The notes: generated from the letters alone by a model not told the origin. A stretch of DNA of 64,000 nt from an uncultured Clostridia bacterium (GCA_947383835.1 CANDEV010000009.1:1-64000); one strand, 5' to 3'; counted from the stretch's first letter, positions 25,641 to 34,847 are shown. Program-made: numbers and translations.

Positions 25641-27005
25641 TCAACTGTCAAGATGTTCGCTTTCTGTTTTCCAGCTTTCAACAACGGTACGCTTTACCTC
25701 GTCCCAGTCAATGCTGCCCTGTGCGTACTGCAAAAGAGCCGCACCGAAATCGTCCTTAAAGGTCTGGCTGGGGAACATTGTGAAATTCCATGGAATGTTG
25801 GAGACCTCATCGTCCTCCATCCAGTCGAGGATCTCACGGGTAAGAGGGTCATCGGGCTTTTCGGCGTCCGCAAATGTGTCAAAGGGAGCGATAAAGCCGA
25901 GGCTGTCAACAACATATTTCTTGCCGCTTTCGCTGGAACAGAGCCAGTAAAGAAAGTCCTCCGCAGCCTTTTGTGCAGCGCCGTCAGCCTGTGAATTTAT
26001 ACAAAGGAAATTCTCTGTACCGATGCAAAGTCCCTGATTTTCCTCGCCCTGCGCTCCTGTGAAAATTGGGAGGTACTTGATATTCTCCGCAGTTACCTTG
26101 TTGCCGCTTATGCCGTTTATCTGACTCCAAGCCCAGTTGCCGTTCTGCACCATTGCACACTCGCCGAGAGCAAATTCCGCCATGGACTCGTCGGTAATTT
26201 TCGAGCCGAGGAGCTTCCTGTCCACCGTAGAATTATTTATATAAAGGTCGAAAATATTTCGGAAATTATCCCCAAATTCAAAAGTAATTTCCTTAGTTTG
26301 ATCGCTTGTAAGGTCGATATTATTTTTTTGGAACTCATAGTAAATGGGGAGATTTGCAAGGTGGGTCTGCCACCTCCAGTCGTCTCCGGGCTTGAGAGAG
26401 GTGCTTGCGAAAACGCCGTTAATTCCAAGCTCTGCTTTTTTGGACTGCATATCCTCAACGAGAGCTTTCAATTTGTCGAAGCTGTCCACATCGTCCATAT
26501 CATCGAACTGTACCGCCTTGTCGCCCATTTCAAAATATTTGTCGGTTATCTCTTTGTTGTAAATTATTCCGTAGCCCTCCACCATAAAGGGAATACCGTA
26601 CGCCTTTCCGTCATAGGTCAGCGCTGCGGACTTGTCCGTCAAATGCTTGTAAAGCTCGGTATTGGTCAGGTCGGCGCAGTAGTCCTTCCAGTTAGCATAG
26701 CCGCGGGGACCGTTCACCTGAAATATTGTGGGAGCCTCGCTTGTCGCCATTTTTGCACTCAAAGTCTGCTCATAGGTGTTGTTTGCGGCAGTTTCAACGA
26801 TTACCGTGCCGCCTGTTTCTTCCTTGTATTTTGCGGCAATTTCCTCATAAGCCGTGGCTATTTCGGGCTTGAAGTTGAGATAACGCACAACGGCGTTTTC
26901 CGCGTTGCCGCCGTTTTCATCGGAAACATTATCGCCGCCGTCCTTTGAACAAGCCGTCAAGGACAAGGTCAAAGCGGCAGCAGTAAAAATTGCAAGCTTT
27001 TTCAT
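25641..27005 (-). CDS. Sugar ABC transporter substrate-binding lipoprotein
   Basis: A 454-residue extracytoplasmic binding protein. The signal peptide ends in a lipobox, LTAC, with Cys19 as the lipidated residue. The mature part has the family-1 sugar-binding layout: YKEETGGTVIVETAANNTYE, YGIPFMVEGYGIIYNKEI, GECAMVQNGNWAW and a C-terminal SIDWDEVKRTVVESW helix. The sugar cannot be told. First gene of the operon; a dyad CAAGCAAAAGCTTG lies upstream at 27073-27086. Confidence 0.93.
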   Translation of the reverse strand: MKKLAIFTAAALTLSLTACSKDGGDNVSDENGGNAENAVVRYLNFKPEIATAYEEIAAKYKEETGGTVIVETAANNTYEQTLSAKMATSEAPTIFQVNGPRGYANWKDYCADLTNTELYKHLTDKSAALTYDGKAYGIPFMVEGYGIIYNKEITDKYFEMGDKAVQFDDMDDVDSFDKLKALVEDMQSKKAELGINGVFASTSLKPGDDWRWQTHLANLPIYYEFQKNNIDLTSDQTKEITFEFGDNFRNIFDLYINNSTVDRKLLGSKITDESMAEFALGECAMVQNGNWAWSQINGISGNKVTAENIKYLPIFTGAQGEENQGLCIGTENFLCINSQADGAAQKAAEDFLYWLCSSESGKKYVVDSLGFIAPFDTFADAEKPDDPLTREILDWMEDDEVSNIPWNFTMFPSQTFKDDFGAALLQYAQGSIDWDEVKRTVVESWKTESEHLDS

Positions 27006-27072
27006 TTATATCTATCCTTTCGATTTTGCTGTTTTTTTATACTGATTTGCGACTGAAAAGCGTGCAAAAAAT

Positions 27073-27086
27073 CAAGCAAAAGCTTG
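27073..27086. promoter_or_regulatory. Candidate operator of the ABC operon
   Basis: CAAGC-AAAA-GCTTG dyad, 68 bp before the binding-protein ATG. LacI-type or similar regulators use such sites in sugar operons. No adjacent regulator gene is present. Confidence 0.35.
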
Positions 27087-27176
27087 CATATATGTGGTTT
27101 TTGCGCAGATTTTTTGCATACGCTTTTAGGAGCAAATTTGTATTAGTATTTTTCACGGGGATAAAATTATTACAAA

Positions 27177-27214
27177 CAAAAATTGCCGACATTTTTAAAT
27201 ATCGGCAATTAAAA
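27177..27214 (-). terminator. Terminator of the 27263 lipoprotein gene
   Basis: AATTGCCGA (27181-27189) pairs with TCGGCAATT (27202-27210), with A/T flanks giving U-rich ends on either strand. Confidence 0.8.
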
Positions 27215-27262
27215 ATATATTTTTTTGTAACGTTCGCAAAACAATTATTAATTATCAATTTT

Positions 27263-28075
27263 TCACAACGGATTCACGACGGGACAATCCTCTACAAATG
27301 AAAATTCCGCCGCGTTAGGATCAAGTCCCGACGCTTCAATGTCCGCGCGGAGCTTCTCTATATCCTCCTCCGTAAATTCACCCCCGACCTCAACGCGGTT
27401 TTTCCCCACGTTTATAAAATGCAGATTTACCTTTTCGTTCTGCATTACCGTTTCCCTTACCCTATACAAATCATAGTAAGAATAATCGCAGCTTTTCACA
27501 TTACCGTTGTTAAGCTCCGCGAGAACAGTATCGAAAACGTCGTCCGTTTTTTTCCAATCGGTTATCAGCATGTGCATATAGCCGTCGCACCAGTACGCCC
27601 CGCCGAATACCTCAAACGCATCGGGGTCGTCCAGAAGTCTTTCCGTCAAAAACTTTTTGTAGATTTCATTGCACTTACTGTAATTGTCGCGTCCATTCTC
27701 ATAATTTGCGTCCGAATCATCAAAATGCTCGATATACTCGGGCAGATCTATGTAAAACAATCTCTCGATAATATAGGACTGCTCCCTGTCGTCCATTGTT
27801 TCGGGAAAAGTCACTCCCGTGTACGCCTCCGTCACAGGTTCGCTGTCTCCCGGCTCGGTTGCGACCGTTTCAAACCACCCCTCCGTACCGGAAGCTTTTA
27901 CCGTTCCCAAAGTAGTTTCCGCAACGGTCGTCACCGCAGGCTGCCCAACCGTCTGCTGTGTTGCAGCAGGCTCGTTAATGCTTTGTATAGTCATTTCACC
28001 GTAATTGTTCGTACCGCAGCCCGCCAGCGCAAGACACGCCGCAAAAAATATTGCACCCTTAAAAATGTTTTTCAT
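27263..28075 (-). CDS. Putative lipoprotein, unknown function
   Basis: A 270-residue secreted lipoprotein: signal peptide MKNIFKGAIFFAACLALAGC with lipobox LAGC and Cys20. A Thr/Glu-rich linker (~25-85) is followed by a mostly alpha/beta domain (MDDREQSYIIERLFYIDLPE at its start) and a final VNLHFINVGKNRVEVGGEFT segment that reads like a small ferredoxin-fold domain. No family recognised. Downstream of the structured RNA region and the ispH-S1 gene; probably an independent unit. Confidence 0.7.
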   Translation of the reverse strand: MKNIFKGAIFFAACLALAGCGTNNYGEMTIQSINEPAATQQTVGQPAVTTVAETTLGTVKASGTEGWFETVATEPGDSEPVTEAYTGVTFPETMDDREQSYIIERLFYIDLPEYIEHFDDSDANYENGRDNYSKCNEIYKKFLTERLLDDPDAFEVFGGAYWCDGYMHMLITDWKKTDDVFDTVLAELNNGNVKSCDYSYYDLYRVRETVMQNEKVNLHFINVGKNRVEVGGEFTEEDIEKLRADIEASGLDPNAAEFSFVEDCPVVNPL

Positions 28076-28213
28076 AGAAAAATTCCTCCGTTTTGTAAAA
28101 TTTTAACGCCTCTATATATAAAACAATTCAGAAGGGCAAATTTTTTCAAAATCAATTGTATTTCTACGTTTTGCACAAATTATTTTTTTAACGCTGTAAA
28201 TATTCAACAACAA

Positions 28214-28332
28214 AAAGCCGACGATTTTAGGCAGGTAACAACACAAAAGTATTGTTACCCATGGGAGCATTTTACCCTTACAGACAGTGTGTGCCTATAA
28301 GGGTAAATTCTCTGCCTTTATTCGTCGGCTTT
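28214..28332 (-). ncRNA. Candidate structured RNA, three-way junction
   Basis: Four stems nest perfectly. P1: AAAGCCGACGA (28214-28224) with TCGTCGGCTTT (28322-28332), 11 bp. P2: AGGCAG (28229-28234) with CTGCCT (28312-28317). P3: GTAACAA (28235-28241) with TTGTTAC (28252-28258). P4: TTTACCCTTA (28271-28280) with TAAGGGTAAA (28298-28307). The result is a cloverleaf-like fold. Strand is assigned minus because the flanking genes run that way and the 3' side is then U-rich (TTTTTGTTGTTG). It lies directly after the ispH-S1 stop. I do not recognise the family. Confidence 0.6.
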
Positions 28333-28352
28333 AGTACTAATTTTAGAAAATA

Positions 28353-30341
28353 TTATTCAGCAGCCTCTTCCTCATCAGCGGGAGCGTCCTCAAGGAGTGC
28401 GCGGATAGACATACTGATCCTCTTCTTGTCGCTGTCGATCTCGGTGATCTTTGCCTCGACCTCGTCGCCTACCGAGAGAACGTCCTTAACGTTTGTAACT
28501 CTCTTGTTTGCGATCTGTGAGATATGGATAAGTCCGTCAACGCCGGGGACGATCTGTGCGAACGCGCCGAAAGGAGTAATGGAGACAACCTTTGCCTTAA
28601 CAACGTCGTCAACCTTGTAATCCTCCTCGAATTTTACCCAAGGATTGTCCTCGTCCTTTTTATAACCGAGAGATATCCTGTTTGCCTCTCTGTCCAGAGC
28701 CTTAACGAATACCTCGATAACGTCGCCGGGATTTACAACCTCGGAGGGGTGCTTGATCTTGTTCCAGCTAAGCTCGGAAATGTGCACCATGCCGTCAATT
28801 CCGCCAAGGTCAACAAACGCGCCGTAGCTTGTAAGGGATTTTACTTCGCCCTTGAATACGTCGCCCTCCTGGACGGTATCCCAGAACTTAGTCTTAGCCG
28901 CGTCCTTTTCAGCGGTGAGTACAACTCTGATAGAGCCGACCGCTTTGCCGCGCTGCTCGTTTACTTCTATTATCTTGAACTTAACAGGCTGCTTAACAAG
29001 CTCTTCAAGCTTATCGCCTCTGCGGACAGTTGCCTGCGAAGCGGGAATGAACACTCTTGTGCCCTCGTACATAACGATAACGCCGCCCTTGACAACGCTT
29101 GAAACAGTGCCCTCAAGTATATCGTCGTTTTCCTTAGCCTTGACTATCTTGTCAAAGCCTACCATAGCGTCGATCTTCTTCTTTGAAAGGTGAACTATAC
29201 CCTCCGCGTCGTTTACCTTGAGGACGAAAAGCTCAACCTCGTCGCCGGGCTTAACTACGTCGGCAGGCTTAAGGCTCGGGTCGTCCGTAAGCTCGGAAAG
29301 CGTTACGTAGCCCGTGTGCTTAGTGCCCACGTCAACAATAGCTTCTGCGTCATTTACAGCAGTTATGTATCCTTTCACCCTCTGACCGGTATATATTTTT
29401 TTGAAGGACGCGTCCAGCGCCTCCTCAAAGTTAAAGTCCTCTTCCATGTTCTGTAATTTTTCACTCATCTGGTTTGTAACCTCCTTGATTATATGCGCCG
29501 GAGTTGAAGCCCCGGCAGTAACGCCGACGATAAATTTTTCGCCGCCGTTATTTTCCGCCAAATTTTTGATTTGCCGAAAATCAAGCCCGTCCGCATTTTC
29601 GATATGCATACAGGCTTTACAGTTTTTGCCGCAAATTTCCGCAAGCTTTACTGTGTTGGAGCTGTGCTTTCCGCCGACAACTATCATCAGATCCGAACGC
29701 GCGGACAGCTCAGCCGCTTTCCGCTGTCTTTGGTCGGTAGCCGAGCAGACGGTGCTGACGACCTCCGCTTCGGGGCAGACCTCTGCCGCCATGCGGGTAC
29801 ACTTTTCCCATATACTTATATTATACGTTGTTTGCGCAACAATTGCAACCTTTTTTTTCGTATTTGTATAATTTTTTTTTAAAATTTCATATAATTCAGT
29901 ATCATTGGCACAAATTTCTGCCATATTATTACAATAACTGACAATTCCTCTTATCTCCGGGTGATTTTTGTCACCGAGAATTATAATTTCGTAACCCTGC
30001 GAATACTTTTCCTTAACAATATCCTGTATCCTTTTTACATAGGGGCAGGTTCCGTCAAAATAGCTTATGCCATTTTTATCCAGCAGATCGAATACCTCTC
30101 TGCCCGCCCCGTGGGAGCGTATCACAACAGTTTCCTCCGAAAGCTCGGACAAGTCCTCCAAGGTCTCGGCGATCTTCACGCCCCTTTCGGAAAACTCGCG
30201 GGTAACGTCTCTGTTATGGATAATTTCACCATAGGTAACAACTTTTTTGCCCTCATTTAATATATTATACACGATTTTTACGGCTCTGTCAACACCAAAA
30301 CAAAAACCTGCATTTTCCGCAACAATAATTTCAGTTTTCAT
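28353..30341 (-). CDS. ispH: IspH (HMBPP reductase) fused to ribosomal protein S1 domains
   Basis: A 662-residue fusion. Residues 1-~280 are IspH/LytB, the last enzyme of the non-mevalonate isoprenoid pathway; its three cluster cysteines are in AGFCFGV (14), GTCPYVK and TVCSATDQRQ. Residues ~305-655 hold four S1 RNA-binding domains (for example GYITAVNDAEAIVDVGTKHT, VKSLTSYGAFVDLGGIDGMV, VVSITPFGAFAQIVPGVDGL). An acidic tail ends the protein. This fusion is a known Clostridia feature and likely supplies the S1 role. ATG 30341 lies inside the end of plsC, so translation is coupled. Confidence 0.96.
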   Translation of the reverse strand: MKTEIIVAENAGFCFGVDRAVKIVYNILNEGKKVVTYGEIIHNRDVTREFSERGVKIAETLEDLSELSEETVVIRSHGAGREVFDLLDKNGISYFDGTCPYVKRIQDIVKEKYSQGYEIIILGDKNHPEIRGIVSYCNNMAEICANDTELYEILKKNYTNTKKKVAIVAQTTYNISIWEKCTRMAAEVCPEAEVVSTVCSATDQRQRKAAELSARSDLMIVVGGKHSSNTVKLAEICGKNCKACMHIENADGLDFRQIKNLAENNGGEKFIVGVTAGASTPAHIIKEVTNQMSEKLQNMEEDFNFEEALDASFKKIYTGQRVKGYITAVNDAEAIVDVGTKHTGYVTLSELTDDPSLKPADVVKPGDEVELFVLKVNDAEGIVHLSKKKIDAMVGFDKIVKAKENDDILEGTVSSVVKGGVIVMYEGTRVFIPASQATVRRGDKLEELVKQPVKFKIIEVNEQRGKAVGSIRVVLTAEKDAAKTKFWDTVQEGDVFKGEVKSLTSYGAFVDLGGIDGMVHISELSWNKIKHPSEVVNPGDVIEVFVKALDREANRISLGYKKDEDNPWVKFEEDYKVDDVVKAKVVSITPFGAFAQIVPGVDGLIHISQIANKRVTNVKDVLSVGDEVEAKITEIDSDKKRISMSIRALLEDAPADEEEAAE

Positions 30342-30954
30342 TAACAATTATTTCCTTTTCAACCGGTACTCCCTCCACAAGAGCGGTGATTTCTCCCATA
30401 ATTCGCTTTTTTACCTCTTTAAGAGCCTTGGGAGAAGCGTCCTCCACCGCTATCTCGGCGGCGGGAATAACCTTGCCGAACCTCAAAGTCAGCTTTGAAC
30501 GGAAGCGCAGCTTTTCACCCTCGAAAATAATTCCGCAGGGTAGAACGTCCGCACCCGACTTTGCCGCGATAAGAGCAACGCCTGTTTTGCCTTTTCCCAC
30601 CTTGCCGTCCTTGGAACGCGTGCCCTCCGGGAATATCACCAGATGTCTGCCCGACTCAAGAATTGCAACCGAGTCCTCGATCACCTGCATATCTCCGCCT
30701 CCCCGCTTAACGGGGAACGCCCCAAGCTTTGTAATGAACCAGCCGAAAAGCTTGTTCTTGAAAAGCTCCTCCTTAGCCATATATGTAACGGGACGTTTCA
30801 TGGGCATAGTAAGTATAACAGGGTCGGCGTAGCTGCGGTGGTTTGAAGCCATGACAAGCGGTCTGTCCTGGGGAATATTTTCCGCGCCCTCTATATGAAA
30901 ATTATAAAACAGCTTGTATACGCCCATTGTGGCATACCGAACAAAAGCGTTCAT
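30331..30954 (-). CDS. plsC: 1-acyl-sn-glycerol-3-phosphate acyltransferase
   Basis: A 207-residue membrane-associated acyltransferase. NHRSYADP (~37-44) is the HX4D catalytic motif, KLGAFPVKRGGGD is motif II, and FPEGTRSKDG (~112-121) binds the glycerol phosphate. It makes phosphatidic acid for phospholipid synthesis. Order cmk-plsC-ispH/S1 is the conserved Clostridia cluster; it overlaps the next gene by 11 bases. Confidence 0.95.
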   Translation of the reverse strand: MNAFVRYATMGVYKLFYNFHIEGAENIPQDRPLVMASNHRSYADPVILTMPMKRPVTYMAKEELFKNKLFGWFITKLGAFPVKRGGGDMQVIEDSVAILESGRHLVIFPEGTRSKDGKVGKGKTGVALIAAKSGADVLPCGIIFEGEKLRFRSKLTLRFGKVIPAAEIAVEDASPKALKEVKKRIMGEITALVEGVPVEKEIIVNEN

Positions 30955-31008
30955 ATCAAAAACCTCCGAGGGGTTATTAATTAATAATTAACAATAAATA
31001 ATTATTAA

Positions 31009-31689
31009 TTACCCATTATTCATTGTTAATTTGCTGTTGATGATGTTTATCAGCATTTCTATCGCGCCCTGCAAATCCACATTTGTGGTATCGCACAAAA
31101 CCGCGTCCTCCGCCTTTTTCAGGGGAGCGACCTCGCGGTTCATATCGTTATAGTCCCGCTTGTTCACGTCCGCAAGGACTTCCTCGAAGCTTACGTTTTC
31201 GCCTTTTTCGGCAAGCTCCTTGTGCCGCCGTCTTGCACGTTCCTCCGCGGAAGCTGTAAGGTAAATTTTCACGTCCGCATTAGGCAGGACTACCGTGCCG
31301 ATGTCACGACCGTCCATAATAACATTGTTTTCGGCGGCGATCTTTTGCTGCAAATCGAAAAGGAAGTCCCGAACGCAGGGCATTGCCGACACCGCCGAAG
31401 CCCCCATGGAGACCTCGGGGGTACGTATCTTGTCCGTTACGTCCACGCCGTTTACAAAAACGTGCTGTTCGCCGTCAATATATTTCAGTTCGGGGACAAC
31501 GTCGCACAAATATCCCCCGACCTTGCTTTCATTATTCACGTCAATACCGTGCGAGATCATAAAATACGCCGCCGCGCGGTACAAAGCCCCCGTGTCAACA
31601 TAAATAAATCCCAACGCCTTTGCAGCGGCGCGCGCTATAGTGCTTTTTCCTGCCCCTGCGGGACCGTCTATGGCAATATTTATCGGCAT
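31009..31689 (-). CDS. cmk: Cytidylate kinase
   Basis: A 226-residue (d)CMP kinase. GPAGAGKST (8-16) is the Walker A loop; DTGALYRA binds the nucleotide monophosphate, and DGRDIGTVVLP and the lid RARRRHKEL are intact. It phosphorylates CMP and dCMP with ATP. First gene of the cmk-plsC-ispH/S1 operon. Ends 55 bp before plsC, in an AT-rich spacer of repeated TTAATAATTA-like words. Confidence 0.96.
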   Translation of the reverse strand: MPINIAIDGPAGAGKSTIARAAAKALGFIYVDTGALYRAAAYFMISHGIDVNNESKVGGYLCDVVPELKYIDGEQHVFVNGVDVTDKIRTPEVSMGASAVSAMPCVRDFLFDLQQKIAAENNVIMDGRDIGTVVLPNADVKIYLTASAEERARRRHKELAEKGENVSFEEVLADVNKRDYNDMNREVAPLKKAEDAVLCDTTNVDLQGAIEMLINIINSKLTMNNG

Positions 31690-31843
31690 ACTTTTACCTC
31701 CCGAATTTTTGACCTTTGTTTAATTTTACATCTAAAAACCGTTTTTGTCAAGCGGTTTGGTAAAACCGGTAAAATTACTTTGGCGGCGGATCACGAGCCG
31801 TCCGCAAATCAAACGCCGTGAATGTTTAGTCAGGCAATGGTTT

Positions 31844-32176
31844 TTATTCTTTAATAATTACTTTTATTTCTTTTCCGAACTTGCGGCATTTGTCTATGAC
31901 GAATTTAGTACCGTTTGATTTTCCGTCCCAGAAAGCAAGAACAACGTCCGCATTTTCTATTATTGTTATATTACGTTTCAGCGGTGCAAATCTTCCGAAT
32001 TTTTTGTACTCCGGCAAAAACTCCGTCAGTTTTATATTATTGGCAATTGCATATTCTCTTGCACAGGTATCAATGCCCTTAGCACCTCCCGAAATAATTT
32101 CCGTTGTCTCAGCGGGAAGATATTTTCCCAAATTGTCTATCCTTAATCCTCTTGAACCTATTACTGCTATTTTCAT
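31844..32176 (-). CDS. SLOG-domain (YspA/DprA-like) protein
   Basis: A 110-residue Rossmann-like protein. The N-terminal MKIAVIGSRG and central IISGGAKGIDTCAREYA are the nucleotide-binding signature of the SLOG fold; NADVVLAFWDGKSNGTK completes it. Small SLOG proteins of this kind are found in accessory DNA and may bind nucleotide signals; this one has no visible effector domain. It is divergent from an RHH gene 107 bp away. AAGGAGATAAAC precedes the ATG. Confidence 0.8.
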   Translation of the reverse strand: MKIAVIGSRGLRIDNLGKYLPAETTEIISGGAKGIDTCAREYAIANNIKLTEFLPEYKKFGRFAPLKRNITIIENADVVLAFWDGKSNGTKFVIDKCRKFGKEIKVIIKE

Positions 32177-32283
32177 GTTTATCTCCTTATAAAATTATAG
32201 ATGTACCATATATCTATACATAACATTATAGCATAAATTCGGTGTAAAATAAATATGTAATATATCTAAAAGGAGAAATTTTT

Positions 32284-32496
32284 GTGGCTGTAAAAAGTGT
32301 ATCTATACGAATTGAAGAAGAAATGCTTCAAAAAATAGCTTATGTTGCCGATTATGAAGGGCGTTCAATAAACAGCCATATTCTTGTGCTTATCAGAAAC
32401 AGCGTTAAAAAATTTGAAGAAGATAACGGTAAAATTGAACTAAAACGAGCCATCGACAGCGAAGATAACGTCAAACCGACTGCTAAGAATAAATAA
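32284..32496 (+). CDS. Ribbon-helix-helix (Arc-like) protein
   Basis: A 70-residue protein. KSVSIRIEEEMLQKIAYVAD followed by YEGRSINSHILVLIRNSVKK is a clear Arc/MetJ fold: a basic beta strand, two helices and a charged tail. GTG 32284 is used as start, eight bases after AAAGGAG. Probably a DNA-binding repressor; divergent from the SLOG gene, which may be its target or partner. Confidence 0.8.
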   Translation: MAVKSVSIRIEEEMLQKIAYVADYEGRSINSHILVLIRNSVKKFEEDNGKIELKRAIDSEDNVKPTAKNK

Positions 32497-32501
32497 AACA
32501 C

Positions 32502-32531
32502 CCCCGCTTGTCGTCTGACAGGCGGGGCTTG
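32502..32531 (+). terminator. Terminator of the 32284 RHH gene
   Basis: CCCCGCTTGTC, loop, GACAGGCGGGG, then CTTGCTTTT. The stem has one bulge. It lies between convergent genes. Confidence 0.75.
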
Positions 32532-32534
32532 CTT

Positions 32535-32879
32535 TTAAAAGGTGTCTATAATATTTTTCAAATTATTATTCAAAACGGGAATATCATTCTTTATAGCAGC
32601 CCATACAATATTCAAATTTACGCCGTCATAGCCGTGTACTATTCGGTTTCTCATACCATAAAGCTGTTTCCAAGGTATTATTTGTAAATCTTCTTTCGCC
32701 TCGTCGCTCAGCTGCTGCTTAGCAAGCTCGCCTATCTGCATAAGATTGAACACACAGGCGTCAACAAGCATGGAATTGCTTAAAAATTCGCTTTTATCAC
32801 GGCAATTCACGCTGTACTGCAAAATAGCTTCGATATGCTTTTGTATACGCCGTATAACCTGTATATCACGCTCGTTCAT
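32535..32879 (-). CDS. hepT: HepT-type toxin (HEPN ribonuclease)
   Basis: A 114-residue HEPN-domain toxin. MRNRIVHGYDGV contains the RX4HXY motif (R-NRIV-H-G-Y) that forms the RNase active site and carries the tyrosine which MntA adenylylates. The start is ATG 32879, inside the end of the antitoxin gene (14-bp overlap); the longer frame to 32945 lies in mntA. With its partner it forms a type VII toxin-antitoxin system, here with antitoxin first. Confidence 0.9.
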   Translation of the reverse strand: MNERDIQVIRRIQKHIEAILQYSVNCRDKSEFLSNSMLVDACVFNLMQIGELAKQQLSDEAKEDLQIIPWKQLYGMRNRIVHGYDGVNLNIVWAAIKNDIPVLNNNLKNIIDTF

Positions 32880-33159
32880 AAATAACGACCCCCGTGTTCC
32901 GAATTTCATTGTAAATACGCGAATTTTCGTCAATATCGATAACATCTATCAAATCTACCCGACAATTGACAGAGGTACACACGTCCTCCAAAAGACCGAA
33001 AAAGGACATACCGTTCAGCCCGCTGTCAACACAGATGTCAATATCGCTTTTTTCATCGGCGGTATTTTTGGCATATGAACCGAAAAGCACCGCATTTTTT
33101 ACATTGTATTCTTTAAAAACAGGCGTCAGCTTAGACTTTATTTCCGCGATAGTATACAT
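32866..33159 (-). CDS. mntA: MntA-type nucleotidyltransferase antitoxin
   Basis: A 97-residue minimal nucleotidyltransferase. GSYAKNTADEKSDIDI (~27-42) is the GSX10DXD active site and VDLIDV supplies the third acidic residue. In this family MntA inactivates HepT by adding AMP units to the tyrosine of RX4HXY. AAAGGAG precedes the ATG. The 14-bp overlap with hepT ensures antitoxin is made first. Confidence 0.9.
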   Translation of the reverse strand: MYTIAEIKSKLTPVFKEYNVKNAVLFGSYAKNTADEKSDIDICVDSGLNGMSFFGLLEDVCTSVNCRVDLIDVIDIDENSRIYNEIRNTGVVIYERA

Positions 33160-33182
33160 ATGCTCTCCTTTCGGTATAAAAT

Positions 33183-34466
33183 TTATTTCTTCTTCTCCGC
33201 AATGATCTCATTAGCCTTGGCAAATATCTTCTCCCTGTCAAGTGTGGGGAACTCGCCGTTCTCATAAACTATAACTCCGCCCGCAACGGTCATTTTCACG
33301 TTGCTGTCCGAACCCGCGAAAACAATATTTTTAATTGTATTGTTCAGCGGCTGCATATTGGGCTTGTTCAGATCAATAACCGTCATGTCGGCTTTTTTAC
33401 CCTCGGCAAGACTGTCGCAGTCCGTCAGACCCATTGCCAGCGCACTGCCGTTCACCGCCATTTTCAGCACCGCGTCCGCAGGCATTGCCGCCGCGTCGTT
33501 CTCCCTTATTTTTTGCAGGACGGAGGCAAGGTACATCTCGCGGAACATACTGAGGGCGTTATTGCTTGCGGGACCGTCCGTGCCTATGGCGAGGTTTATA
33601 CCCATATTATACATTTTGTATAACGGTGCGATACCGCTTGCAAGCTTGCAGTTGGAGCAGGGGTTTGTCACCGCCCAAAGCCCACGCCGCTTGAATATCT
33701 CCAAGTCCTCCTCGGACATATGGACGCAGTGGAAGCCGCCGCCGCCGTACTCGAACATACCCAGCTCCTCAAAAAGGACGGTGGGAGTTTTGCCGTGACG
33801 CTCTATACAGCCCTGCACCTCGTTTGCGGTCTCGCTGTTGTGGGTGTAGACAGGCTGTTTGTACTTTTTTGCAAGCTCCGCGATTGCTTTAAGTATAGAA
33901 ATATGAGTTGTATACTCCGCGTGAAATCCCATTTTAAAGGAAACAAGGGGATTTTTTCCGTTGAAGCGGGTCAGGAAGTCCTCCAGTCGGGTAAGGGCGG
34001 AGTCGTAGTCCGCCTTATTGTCGCCGCCCGAGACAGCGCCGCAGAGGACGAGCCTCATGCCCGTGTCCAGAGCCGCTTTTTCAATATAGTCGGGGTGGAA
34101 ATACATATCGAAGCAAGCGGTGGTTCCCCCCGAAAAATATTCGAGAGCAGCAAGCTTTGTAAGCTCGTACACATCATCGGGAGTGAGCTTATCCTCCATG
34201 GGGAAAACCTGCTTGAATAGCCAGTCGTTCAGCGGCATATCGTCCGCATAGGAGCGGAGGAAGGTCATTGCGGAGTGGGTGTGGGCATTTTTGAACGAGG
34301 GCATAATAAGGTTCCCGCAGAGGTTTATTTCGCGGGTAAATTCACCCTTGGGAGGGTTACTGCCGACATAGGTTATTTTGTCGCCGCAGGTATGAAGCTC
34401 TCCGCCGTAAACGGTCATATCCTCTACGGAGAGTATATTTGCGTTATAAAATCTTAGCTTTTCCAT
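33183..34466 (-). CDS. Amidohydrolase, MTA/SAH deaminase-like
   Basis: A 427-residue metal-dependent deaminase. NAHTHSAMTFLRSYADDMPL binds the metal through HTH, then GFHAEYT, YTHNSET and the final metal Asp in IGTDGPASNN. The WLFKQVFPMEDKLTPDDVY region is typical of 5-methylthioadenosine/S-adenosylhomocysteine deaminase (MtaD) and related SsnA-like enzymes. It would deaminate a purine thioether in salvage; substrate assignment is by family only. It lies 25 bp after the TIGR04076 gene. Confidence 0.88.
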   Translation of the reverse strand: MEKLRFYNANILSVEDMTVYGGELHTCGDKITYVGSNPPKGEFTREINLCGNLIMPSFKNAHTHSAMTFLRSYADDMPLNDWLFKQVFPMEDKLTPDDVYELTKLAALEYFSGGTTACFDMYFHPDYIEKAALDTGMRLVLCGAVSGGDNKADYDSALTRLEDFLTRFNGKNPLVSFKMGFHAEYTTHISILKAIAELAKKYKQPVYTHNSETANEVQGCIERHGKTPTVLFEELGMFEYGGGGFHCVHMSEEDLEIFKRRGLWAVTNPCSNCKLASGIAPLYKMYNMGINLAIGTDGPASNNALSMFREMYLASVLQKIRENDAAAMPADAVLKMAVNGSALAMGLTDCDSLAEGKKADMTVIDLNKPNMQPLNNTIKNIVFAGSDSNVKMTVAGGVIVYENGEFPTLDREKIFAKANEIIAEKKK

Positions 34467-34491
34467 AGCAATTCTCCTTTTAATATATGTA

Positions 34492-34836
34492 TTATTTTAT
34501 AGGTTCGTAATCGATCACGGATTCCTCGTCGGTAGCTTCAAGCTTAAAGATAACTGGGCGAATACCGTCGTTGCAGCAGCATATAGCCACGCCGGGAGTC
34601 CTTATCCAATCCCCGTAGTAAAAAAGATTTTCCCCTGCGCCGTGGGCAAGAGCGAAAACATACTGATAGACGGCTTTCCACGCCTCGTCGCAGAAGCCCT
34701 CCGGCTTGGCGTAATCTGCATAAAAGACCTGTCCCTCTTTAAGCATAGGGCATTTGCCGAGACCCTCCGCGCCGTATTCCGCGGCGAGGGCGCTGTTAAA
34801 GGTTTTTTGGAGCACTGTTATTTTAACTTTTTTCAT
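34492..34836 (-). CDS. TIGR04076-family protein
   Basis: A 114-residue protein with the pattern I know for TIGR04076: MKKVKITVLQKTFN, GKCPMLKEGQVF, AWKAVYQYVFALAHGA and ICCCNDGIRPVIFKLEA. Conserved cysteines (GKCP, CCC) suggest metal or thiol chemistry, but no function is established. Ribosome site GGAGGATTGCC. Followed after 25 bp by the amidohydrolase, likely one transcript. Confidence 0.75.
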   Translation of the reverse strand: MKKVKITVLQKTFNSALAAEYGAEGLGKCPMLKEGQVFYADYAKPEGFCDEAWKAVYQYVFALAHGAGENLFYYGDWIRTPGVAICCCNDGIRPVIFKLEATDEESVIDYEPIK

Positions 34837-34847
34837 GGCAATCCTCC

